A DNA stretch of 64,000 bases from Haliaeetus albicilla (Eukaryota > Chordata > Aves > Accipitriformes > Accipitridae): assembly GCF_947461875.1 (NCBI RefSeq), contig NC_091498.1:806001-870000 (forward strand), given 5' to 3'. Every line of letters starts with the position of its first letter. Position 1 is the stretch's first letter. The notes under the pieces are model-generated. The model had not been told where the DNA came from and did no database searches. It worked only from the letters and a program-made list of their open reading frames with translations. This document shows positions 13,649 to 22,262 of the stretch, one piece after another. A program made the translations under genes and the position numbers.

Positions 13649-14247
13649 TCAAAAACAATAAAATGCATAAGTTCACTATAAAAACCTCAAAGCCAGTTAG
13701 AAATACAATGGCTGCTATAAGAACAAAAGGATTGCTATTCATCGCAGCATCATGAACTACAAGAAGCTTTCCATTTGGTCCCAGGCACCAGTAACTTGCC
13801 TTTAGGTATTTCAGGTACTATACTGAGATAGTCATCACCTTTTAAGCACATTTGCAGAGAAAGGATGTGCCTGGAAGGAAGCGCAACAAATCTGATCTGT
13901 TGCTTTCTTTGCCCAGACAGATGCAAACTCTAGTCACTTGTGTCCACTGCTTACATCTTCTGCAAGACACCAGAATAGCTTTTCTGCCCAGCTTGCTCGT
14001 CTGCAAGCCCAAGATAACTGTATCTTGGTCTCAACCTTAAAGGAAATAGGAAATAAAGCATTTTTTTTCCTGAATAAAAAAAGCAATCTATTCTAATCCC
14101 ATTACATATTATAGGTAGAAAAATTAGTTCTAAACTTCCATTTGGTAAATTAATGGAAGGAAGACACAAATCAGAAAAAGAACTAAAGGCAGCAGTCCTA
14201 AATGTAACATTCTGTATTTACAGAGGGATGTCAACATTCGCTGAGTT

Positions 14248-17200
14248 TCATCTATGGGTTTTTGCAACACTGCAAGCTTGTGCCAGCCGAACCTAGAAAG
14301 AAAGAGAAATTAATCAGTACTCTACAAGACACTGTTATATCCCACAACCAGTTACAACTTCTGCCTGAAGCGGAAGACACTTTCAGTTTTGATTCAGTTT
14401 TTCAAAACATTGACAATAGATCTTCAAGAAGTACATGGTTTATCCACAGTTTGTATTAAGCTAGATGTGATGTAAAGCTACTCCCTTTCCTTCCCTTCTC
14501 AGCTTCTGCTTCTTCTTGACCACTAACATGAGCCAAAATACAAGACAAGGGTGGGGTGGGGGAAATAAGGAGTTTCTATTACAGCTGAACAGTCCAAGGA
14601 CTAAATGACAGTGACGGTGCTGTCTTACAACTTCAGGAGAGGATTGACAAAAATATATAGACTTACTGATAGCTTCTTCATACTTCCTTGGGCCTCCGGA
14701 TTCAGATGAAGAAGATTCTTCTTGGTCAAATCACTTGCTGTCAAACGAATGCTCTGTGAAAAAAACCCCAAATCTTAGGTTTTCTGTTTGGTCAGGTGTA
14801 GTAGCTGGAAGCAGCAAAAACCTCAAACACAAAACTTAAAAAATAAAAGTAAATAGAATTCAAGCATACTAGGAGACCACATACAGGCAGAGAGCTACAT
14901 TCAACTGGACCAGAAGCTCATCTCTTACCTTCCTTGCAGTGCATTAACACAATACTGCCAGCAAAAGCTACTTTAAATGTTACTTAAATACATGGCAAAA
15001 CAGCATTCTACATTCTGCTTTGACCATCTTGACCAGCTCCCACTTCTGACTAAAAATCTCTCAAGGTTCTTTTTAAGCTAGATTAATCCCCTGATAAACT
15101 GCAGTAGCACAACTAAAGAGACAAGAGTGGATGACCTGAAGCTGGTAAGGCCCCCAAGAACTTACAAGCTATCCCTTCAGCATAGATTCTACAGATTAAA
15201 GTTCCTGATTTACCTCCCCTCCTCCAACAGGGACTGTAATGAAGATATCGTTGCTGTCAGCAAGGGGGCTGCCATTGGCAGAGATGGTGTAAACACGTTC
15301 ATTTACTGCGGGCGTGCGCAAACCCGGTGTCTTGAAAATTCTGAAACAAAAAGTTATAGGTAAGTAATCTCACTGCAATTGCTCAAAGCACTTTGACTAA
15401 AAGTCTTTCATTCTGGGTTCAAAGGGTCACTAAGGATTATGTTGCAAACAGAAGACAGACACATACATAAAGCAAATGGCAAGGCACTTCCCTACATAAG
15501 AGATTAACAGAGAAATTTAACAGAATACAAACCTGGAATCAAATTTGGGTGTGACCATGGAGGTACCTCCTCGAGCACAGACATCAACAATTCTACCAGT
15601 AGCTGGAGTGATAAAGTTGTTTTTGCTTGATCTGTTAAAGGGAAATAAATAAACATCTGCTCATAAGAATATTTTTAACAAATATTCAAGTCTGTGATAA
15701 GATAGTGCTTGTATGAGGTTAGCACCACAGAAAACCAGAGGTTCTTACTACCTAAAGGTGCACCCCAAAGCTAGGGATAGCTGGTCATCACAGGAGAGGA
15801 AGTTGCCTGTTTTTCGTTCACTTTCAGATCACTGATTTTTTTGCTATAGCATGGCACAACTATATCAACCAGCCTACTAAACTGTGCTCCATTCCATTTT
15901 AGAGTTATATTAGCACTATACACTTATTCTCCATTTCTGAAATCCAGTAAAAAAGATATCCCCTCTTACCTTTTACTCATGCGCTTCACTCTTGCTGAAG
16001 GAGCTCTTCTGCTCCTGGACACTGGCACTTTCTTAGTGGATGCCTTCGCCTGAAACACACATTACTCACCGAATCAGTTACTTCGCTCTCGTGTGACAGC
16101 AGAGTCCACAACAAACAAATCCTTCCATACAAAACATTTGGCTCAGTAGGCTCCCTTTATTATGGCACAAGAGTCCCAAAACAAACACCCTACAAGCTTC
16201 TGTGTTTCCTATTGCTAGAAGTTTCAGGAAATGATACCTGTTTTGAAGTCCCCCTCGAAGTATCCTGGACAGCTATATTATCATAGGCACCATCTCAGTC
16301 AGTAGTTTATCTCTTGGGAATAAAGTTATCACAAAGAGTAACTACTTACCTTTCCAGTTCTTGGATTAACATTTTCAGCTTCTAGCTCTGGAAGACATTG
16401 GCTATCATGTTTTGCTTTCTTTGCTAGAGGAAGCAAAGGAGGCTCTGCTTCTTCTTCAATAGCTTCAATATCTTGTTTCGATTTTCCCACTAGAAAGAGA
16501 AAGTGTTATCTAAGTTGAAAATAAATAATAGCTACACTATTAGCTAGAAGTAGAGGTAAACAGTAAACAACCACAAGGATTTTTGGCAACAATTTGCCTC
16601 TGAAATCCAAATTCCAATGTAATCCAAATGGTTGACAGAGCACTATTTTGAATGGTTTTGAGTGTTTTAAGAAAATTAAGTAGAGCTACTGCAGACAGCA
16701 GGGATAAAAGTAGGACTATTTTCCTGTCTTTAAATATATTGAGAGATGCAAGAAAGAACTGAATTATTATTCACAGTAGGTAAAGCATGACATGCTTTCA
16801 TCTCACCAAACTCGTCACAATGCTTAAAACAAACTGACCTTTCTTGATGATTTTTAAAGGAGTCTGGATAACTTCTGCTGTTAACTTGTTTATTTCTGTT
16901 ATTTCCAAGTCTGCCTAAAATTAAGAAACAGTCACGGCACCATTAGGATTATCAGTAGCATATAGTTCTGAGAAATCCAAGTTGTAGAGCAAATCCCTAA
17001 CTATTTTATAGCAAGAATACCTCCATGCTTTCGGTTGTGCTCAGACTGGGAACTTCACGTTATTCTGGAGGCGACAACAACACGTGAGGTCTGCATGCCA
17101 TTCGGGACTAACGTGCCTTATTTGGCTGCTGCAAGTAGACTTTGCCTATGCCCTGCTGCTCAACCAATTTAGAAATACTTTAACTTACTGAAAAGCGCGT

Positions 17201-18093
17201 GTGCTCTTGGGGATCTGGGAGTGAAATCAAGCAAGTAAGGAAAGACAGAAGGACCAGCATGAGCACACAAATCCTGTATTGTATACAACAGGTGTCTCTT
17301 ACTGCAGCATTTATGAAAGAATTTATGTGACCTCTGCTCCTACAGACACAGGAAACCCTTCGTTTCCTACAGTAGTGCGCGACATCATCAGAAAACTTAA
17401 TATTTGTGCTAGATACCTACCGTTGCTGCCTCTTCCAGCACCTTTTTGCTTCCTCCTTTAGCTAAAAAGAAGAGATTTTTAAAAAACTCAGCACATATCC
17501 GAGACAGCCTATACCGTACGCGCAGACATACTTCAACACGCCACCGCCGGGACGGAAAAACCAGTACAAACCAGTTTTCCGGGCAGCGGGCGAGCAGCCT
17601 CTGACAAAGGGAGCAGCTTCCGAGCAGCCGGCGGGCCGCCTGCGCGGCGGGGGGGGGGGGGGGGCCTCCCAGTCAGAGGAGACCCCGGCTGCTCCTTGAG
17701 CACCGCCGGGTTTTATCCTCTAAGGGAAACCGTGGCCCGCCAGCCCAGTCCCTCCCCCGGTGCCGGTACCGGTGCCGGTGCCGCCCCGTACCGAGGTAGT
17801 CCAGCCAGTTCATCTCGCGGAGCGCCAGCGGCAGCCGCAGGATCTCGATGTTGTAGAGGTTCTCCGCCTCCTTGACGAGGCGCTGCCCGTTCGTCCGCAG
17901 CTGCTCCACCCGGCTCCTCACTGCGGGGACGCACACGGCTCAGCCACGGCTCCGGGAACGGGGCCCGGGGCCCGGGGCCCGCTCCCCGCCCCCGCCCCGC
18001 TCCCGGCCTACCCTCGCGGTCGAAGTCCTTCAGGAAGGCCGCCAGCTTCCTGCCGCGCGCGCTCGCGCCAGCCTTCTTTCGCCCGGGAGCCAT
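14248..18093 (-). CDS. CDCA8: Borealin (CDCA8), complete, ten coding exons
   Basis: Borealin is a subunit of the chromosomal passenger complex with Aurora B, INCENP and survivin, acting at centromeres and the spindle midzone. Coding exons on the minus strand are 18093-18012, 17920-17792, 17461-17421, 16914-16839, 16489-16350, 16049-15970, 15631-15533, 15340-15214, 14753-14667 and 14292-14248. All junctions are GT-AG, phases agree, and the sum is 906 nt (301 aa plus stop; human is 280). Recognition rests on FLKDFDRE in exon 1, ENLYNIEILRLP and LREMNWLDY in exon 2 (the helix that packs with survivin and INCENP), GGSKKVLEEAAT, ITEINKLTAE, TPKFDSR, FKTPGLRTPA, NGSPLADS and TVPVGGGES, and the C-terminal dimerisation domain (about 216-301) ending RLAQACSVAKTH. 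The middle, about 110-180, is acidic then basic and poorly conserved. Human F74 appears as Leu70. The start ATG has a strong Kozak context (G at -3, G at +4). The AIRIM neighbour argues for CDCA8 over the borealin-2 paralogue. Confidence 0.96.
17649..17664 (+). repeat. 16-base G homopolymer in CDCA8 intron 2
   Basis: An uninterrupted run of 16 G in a GC-rich part of the intron between CDCA8 exons 2 and 3. Such runs are length-unstable and hard to sequence, so the exact count may be unreliable. Confidence 0.85.
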
Positions 18094-18117
18094 GGCGGGG
18101 GGGGGTGGGGTCGGGGA

Positions 18118-18159
18118 TCGGGACCGGGGGGTCGGGACCGGGGGGTCGGGACCGGGAGC
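18118..18159. repeat. 14-bp tandem repeat, three copies, in the CDCA8 leader
   Basis: Three near-perfect copies of TCGGGACCGGGGGG, following an imperfect partial copy (TCGGGGATCGG). The array lies 25-66 bp upstream of the CDCA8 ATG, so it is probably in the 5' UTR or core promoter, and is C-rich in the CDCA8 mRNA sense. Runs of five or six G on the plus strand could form a quadruplex. Copy number is likely to vary between individuals. Confidence 0.8.
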
Positions 18160-18183
18160 GGGAGCGCCGCCGCCCGCCGCGCG

Positions 18184-18189
18184 TTCAAA
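18184..18189 (-). promoter_or_regulatory. CHR element (TTTGAA) of CDCA8
   Basis: TTTGAA on the minus strand, 90 bp upstream of the CDCA8 ATG, matches the cell-cycle genes homology region bound by the MuvB core of the DREAM and B-MYB complexes. A CCAAT box lies 22 bp further upstream, the usual spacing for G2/M genes. The bases four positions upstream (GGCCG) are at best a weak CDE. Assignment is by motif and context only. Confidence 0.6.
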
Positions 18190-18211
18190 CCCAACGGCCG
18201 CCGCCGCTCGG

Positions 18212-18216
18212 CCAAT
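18212..18216. promoter_or_regulatory. CCAAT box (NF-Y type)
   Basis: GGCCAATCAGG contains a good NF-Y core, CCAATCA. It reads CCAAT toward AIRIM and ATTGG toward CDCA8. NF-Y works in both orientations, and this site sits at NF-Y spacing from the CHR, so it may serve both genes. Confidence 0.65.
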
Positions 18217-18251
18217 CAGGGCTCGGCGCGGCCAGTCGGGGCGCGGCGCGA

Positions 18252-18258
18252 TGACGCA
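18252..18258 (+). promoter_or_regulatory. CRE/ATF-like site TGACGCA
   Basis: TGACGCA lies 39 bp before the AIRIM ATG and differs by one base from the CRE half-palindrome TGACGTCA core. It overlaps an upstream ATG at 18251. CRE-like sites are common in CpG-island promoters near the start site; this is a motif match only. Confidence 0.35.
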
Positions 18259-18296
18259 GGGGGCCGGGGGAAGCGCTTCCGAGTCGGCGGGTCGCC

Positions 18297-19478
18297 ATGG
18301 CGGCGGCGATGGCGGCGGCGCTGCGGGAGTGGGCGGCGGCGGCGGCGCGGCAGGACGCGGCCTGGCGGGCGGCGATGGCCGCCTGGGCGCCGCTGCTGGT
18401 CTCGCTGGCCGGGCTGGCGGCGCAGATGCGGGCGGCGCAGCGGCTGGCGTGGGGCGGCTCGCCGCTGGGCCCCTTCGGCGACCTGCGGGCGCGGCTGTGG
18501 CGGAAGCAGCGCGGCGCGGCCGAGGCGCTGCTGGAGCAGCTCGGCGGCCGGCGGTGAGGCGGAGGCGGCGGCGGCGGGGCCGGGGCCGGGGCCGGGCGGG
18601 GGGCCGCCGCTGAGCGTCTCCCGCTTTGCCGTGCAGGGCGGAGCTGCGGGCCGTGCGGGACGCCGTGGGGGCCGGCGTGGCCGCCGTGCTGCGGCTGTAC
18701 GAGGAGCGGGCGGCGGAGCTGGGCCTGGCGGCGGCCCTGCGGCGCGGGCCGCGCTGCCCCTCGCTGGCCGACGCGCTGGAGGGGCTGCAGGACGTGGAGC
18801 GGTACTACCGGCAGCTGTATCCTTCTGCTGGGGTCGGGCGGGCAGCGCCGGCCGGTGCCTTTTTCTCTTTGTTGTCCTTAGCGGGCAGGAAGGTACCTGG
18901 AGAGCAAGCTGCTGCTGCTCCGCATCCGCTGCGACAGCCTGGCAGACATGGAGGCCCTCCCGCAGTCTTGGGAGAGGATTTTGGCGCGCTACCAGGAAGA
19001 CGTCGTTCAAGGTAGTTCTGCTTACAGCAGACCCAAAGGGCCTTTCCCGGAGCTCCGCGCTGATGTCTCAGCCCTGGGGACAGCACGTGGGCCTGGTGGT
19101 GCTTGCTGTGTGGGTCTCAGTAGCAGCGGGTGACCTTGCCCAGTTTGTGGTTGAGCTTTGCGACCTGCTTTGAGATCTGGTGAACAACTTCAGGTGTAAA
19201 TACTCGCCATCGCACCCTGGGCACAGCTGGAAGCGGCGCCCTTCCTCACAGTGTAAGAAGGGGCTTAGTGATCCGTTTTGCTTGGTCTGCTAAGTTAGTT
19301 TTACTTACGTTTCTCTTCATTGCTTTTAGAAACACATTAAGGCTTTGTGTGTACAGAATACAGATAAAATGCATTAAGCCAATGGGGTTGGTTTTTCCCT
19401 TCTACCTCAGATACGCTTTTTAAGATCTCTCTGTTTGTGGACAACCAGCGAGAGCTGTGCTGCTCACCAGGCTCCTGA
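18297..19478 (+). CDS. AIRIM: AIRIM (C1orf109 orthologue), ribosome maturation factor, four coding exons
   Basis: The human protein, also called C1orf109, binds the AFG2A/AFG2B (SPATA5/SPATA5L1) ATPases with CINP and supports release of factors from pre-60S ribosomes. Coding exons are 18297-18553, 18637-18816, 18893-19011 and 19411-19478; phases fit and give 207 aa (human 203). Shared stretches with human include FGDLRARLWRKQ (human FPDLKERLRRKQ), VRDAV, the YEE/YEQ region, ADALEGLQDVERYYR (human ADMLEWLQDIERHYR) and ALPQSWERI (human ALPKAWDRI). The tail VQDTLFKISLFV matches human VQDILLNVSFFL. The protein is mostly helical, with no signal peptide or membrane segment. The N terminus is alanine-rich; a second in-frame ATG lies four codons in (18309), but the first has the better context (GCC before, G after). 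Exons 1-2 are extremely GC-rich. Introns are 83, 76 and 399 bp; the second appears U12-type. Confidence 0.95.
18554..18636 (+). other. AIRIM intron 1
   Basis: 83-bp, extremely GC-rich intron with ordinary GTGAGG donor and GTGCAG acceptor. It splits an arginine codon (Arg86) between its second and third bases. Without splicing the frame stops at once (TGA at 18555), so removal is required for the full protein. Confidence 0.85.
18817..18892 (+). other. Putative U12-type (minor spliceosome) intron in AIRIM
   Basis: The donor is GTATCCTT, an exact match to the U12-type 5' splice site of the GT-AG subclass. A branch-point-like GTCCTTAGC lies at 18874-18882, with its candidate branch A at 18880, 12 nt before the intron end; U12 introns have short branch-to-acceptor spacing. 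Two earlier AGs (18880-18881, 18885-18886) break the reading frame; only the AG at 18891-18892 joins Leu146 to TYR-LEU-GLU as in the human protein (RKSYLK against RQLYLE). The intron is 76 bp. Confidence 0.75.
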
Positions 19479-19885
19479 CGGAGAACAGGAGGGACTGGCG
19501 TCGACCGGCTTCTGCGAGAGTCTGGTATGTTCTGAGGTGACCACGAAGAGGATGATGAATTGAGGAAGCTTCACTGGTGCTTTTTGGAAGCTGAATGAGT
19601 TGGGTACTTGGCCTCAGTAGGAAATGCTTGGACTGTTTCATTTTCAAGTGGAAATGGACTTGGCGTCTGAAGAAGAGGCTGAGCTGAACAAGCTGTGGAA
19701 ATTGTCCTTTCTTTTGCCTGCCGTGGATGTTTTGTATACTGAAAAAAAATGTTGAGACTTACTAACTTGAGGTGTGCTGCAAATAAGTGACCATAACATA
19801 AAATCCAGCAGGCTGATACCTGTACGTGTAAGGAGGATGCGTAGGTACCGTCCTTACAAATAAATAAAAGATGTCAAATCAGGGC
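19479..19885 (+). other. AIRIM 3' UTR
   Basis: Sequence between the stop codon TGA (19476-19478) and the first poly(A) signal cluster. Its composition drops to about half GC or less compared with the upstream exons. The end is inferred from the AATAAA cluster plus about 20 nt; no coding sequence was seen in it. Confidence 0.6.
19859..19868 (+). terminator. AIRIM poly(A) signal, doubled AATAAA
   Basis: Two overlapping AATAAA hexamers (19859-19864 and 19863-19868) lie about 380 bp after the AIRIM stop. They are followed by TTGTGCC and TGTGTTTGCTTT, a fair GT/T-rich downstream element at about 40-70 nt. Confidence 0.65.
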
Positions 19886-22202
19886 TTGAAAACAGTTTGC
19901 ACCTTGTGCCTCTCAGCAATGTGTTTGCTTTCATCTACCTGTACATTGAAGAGGAAGGAACAAATTTGGCTTGGAAATGTAATTATGGAGGTACGGAACC
20001 CTGAGGTCTGACATAAGCAGTTTTCAAGTGTGTTAGAGTATGCTCTTCTGATATCTCTGCTAGGGCATGTTTAAATCAAAGTCTTAAAACTTCATGCTCT
20101 GTGGCCACAGCAGCTGCTGACAGTTCTGGGGACGTCTTTTGTTGGCCATGACACCAATCCTCTGTAATGTTCCCGGAAAGTAGTGGGGTGCCTGTTGCTA
20201 AATAACATTTGGTACGAAATTGTAGCTTCTCAGAGAAGGCCAAATAAAGAGTTGTACTTGGACGGATTTTAGATGTGCTTGTGCTCCCTGTTTTTACGGC
20301 GAAGCAGGTCTCAAACCCGAGGAGTCCATCTGACCACCTGAGGGCACTGCTCGACCTGCGGAGAGCCGCCCACGGGAGCCCTGCGAGATGGCCGCAGGGC
20401 TGGGGCTGCCAGTGCTCGCCATCAGCTGGCAGGTCTTCACGGGATGGTGCTTTATATGCAGTTCTAATTGCAAAGAAAAATGATGTCACCCTCTTGGCGT
20501 TGGTATGGCTTCCGGGCGTCATGGCTGACGAAATCGGCGTTTGCCAAGGGAAGGGCGTTAAGCCCAGGGAAGCAAGGCAGGTTGTGCTCCCAGCACGTAC
20601 AGGGCAGGGGATCCAAGGGCTGGTGGGGAGCTCAGCTGGCTTGGCGGTACTCCTCTGCTGCTGAAGGTAGTTCCTATTTGTTCCTGCGTGCTCTGCGCGC
20701 TTCAGGACCCTGATGTGCTGCTGATCCTGTCCTCCAGCTGGCTGTGGGGGGCTCTCATGGCTGGACAGGTGCCTGCTGCTCCGGGCATCCCCTACAGCCC
20801 CTGTGTGAGACTGCAGCGTAACTGTGTGTTGTGAGTTGCAGTGTGACTGTTCTGAGCTTTTCACTTGGCCATCTCCTTCCTAGGGAAGTGAGAAATGGAG
20901 TCCTCCTCCTGCTGCTTCAGCTTAAGATGAAGCAGATGATGCAGTGAAGATACTGGTTTGGCAGATCAGCCAAGAATGCAGTTTATTTAGCAAATGGCTG
21001 TAGAGCAGCCTCGATGCAGATGCTTCTGCGTGCAAAGCACTTCCCATCCTTGAGTGGCTCTGTCTCGCCGTGACCTGTCGCTGACTCATTTTGTCAGTGT
21101 GCTGCTGATGCTGTGGGTTGCATCACAGCATCAGTTCAGTATAAGGCATTAATTTTCCTGTCCACAGCAGAGTGAGTAATTTCATCTAGTTTCCTTTTCC
21201 AGAGCTTTGATTCCAGCCGCAAACTCCTCCCCAACTCTAGAAATTCATGTCCTGTGTTTAGGTTGCAGTCAGTGAAGCAGTGTAGGTAAACTTTATTAGC
21301 CATTACCTCCTGCTGGTGTTCAGCCCATGCATCTTCCCGTGGGACATCACTGACTTCTGTTTTTAAGGAAAGGGCAAGTGTATGCTGTGGGATGACACAG
21401 ATCGCAGTAAATTTATGTAGATGCCCTCCAAGCTATCTCTGACAGCTGAATGCTGGTGTCTGCAGAGGCTGCCAGTCTGAAATCCATCTGATAAAAAGGT
21501 TGAATGTTGCAGTACAGCAAAGAGCAAAGGTAATAGCACTATCTTTCATCCATCTCCTGTTCCTTTTCTGATATGGTTTTGAACCTGTGGCCAAAGTGCA
21601 GACATGTTGCCTGTGTTGGGAGTGTGCTGCCAAGCTACGTGGCTAATGGCAAGCATGCCTGCACGTCCCATCAGTGCTGATGGCTGTCACTGCAACGAGT
21701 GACTTGTACAGTTCTGGTTTTGGGATGGGAGATGAGGGAGAGCAGACAAAAGAACAGAGAGCAGCTGTATGGCCTTGGGTTCATTATATGTGGCTCGAAG
21801 GGCGTAAGACGGATGATGGCAGGGTGAATCCTGGGGTGTCATCCTTGCTCAGGCCTTGATATAGCATCATCATAAAACAATAAATCATGGTGCTTGTGGA
21901 CGCAGAATTGTGTTTACATGTGCACATACTACACAGCTCTTCAACACCCTTCTTTGTGAGTCTGTCTTTAGTACAGCTGCATAACGAACAAATGGATTTA
22001 AATTTTGGAAGGTCTTCAGAACAGTTTGGTGGTGGCCCTTCTGCTTCTCCTAGATGTTTGGCCCTCTGATGTCTGTCTTTGGGCTAACAACAGCACTGCT
22101 AAAAGTGCTGAGAGAGCCTTCTGAATTAAAAGTGGCCACGACCTGACTCTGACTGAAATGGGGTGAAGGAGGTGCTCACTGAAGTTTTGATGTGACTAAT
22201 TA

Positions 22203-22262
22203 GAAACATAGAATGGTTTGAGTTGGAGGGGACCTTAAAGATGATCTAGTTACTCTGTACTG
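22203..22262 (-). mobile_element. CR1-type LINE 3' fragment
   Basis: The words ATAGAATGGTTT, GAGTTGGAGGGGACC and TTAAAGATGATCTAG match the reverse complement of the well-known 3' end of avian CR1 elements, so the element is on the minus strand. Only about 60 bp is recognisable. Truncated and inactive; its value is as evidence of an avian or other sauropsid source. Confidence 0.8.

Larger units (their letters stand above)
13350..14247 (-). other. CDCA8 3' UTR (probable extent)
   Basis: AT-rich sequence following the CDCA8 stop (TGA, 14250-14248 on the minus strand), running to the second poly(A) signal. No exon of another gene was recognised. If the proximal signal is used, the UTR ends near 13,625 instead. 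Confidence 0.5.
18094..18296. promoter_or_regulatory. Bidirectional CpG-island promoter between CDCA8 and AIRIM
   Basis: The 203 bp between the two start codons is very GC- and CpG-rich and must hold both transcription starts. It contains a CCAAT box, a CHR-type TTTGAA in the CDCA8 direction, a TGACGCA element near AIRIM and a G-rich 14-bp repeat next to CDCA8. No TATA box is visible. The CpG-rich region runs on into CDCA8 exons 1-2 and AIRIM exons 1-2 (about 17,580-18,850). Exact start sites cannot be read from sequence. Confidence 0.85.

Noticed and set aside
18880..18886. Earlier acceptor AGs (TTAG, GCAG) for AIRIM exon 3
   Set aside because: Either one shifts the frame relative to exon 2 or breaks alignment with the human protein; only AG at 18891-18892 keeps the frame.
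17872..19173. 433-codon plus-strand open frame across the promoter and AIRIM
   Set aside because: It reads through AIRIM exons and introns in the wrong frame and is Arg/Gly/Ala-rich, as expected of stop-poor GC-rich DNA. The true AIRIM exons and splice sites explain the region.
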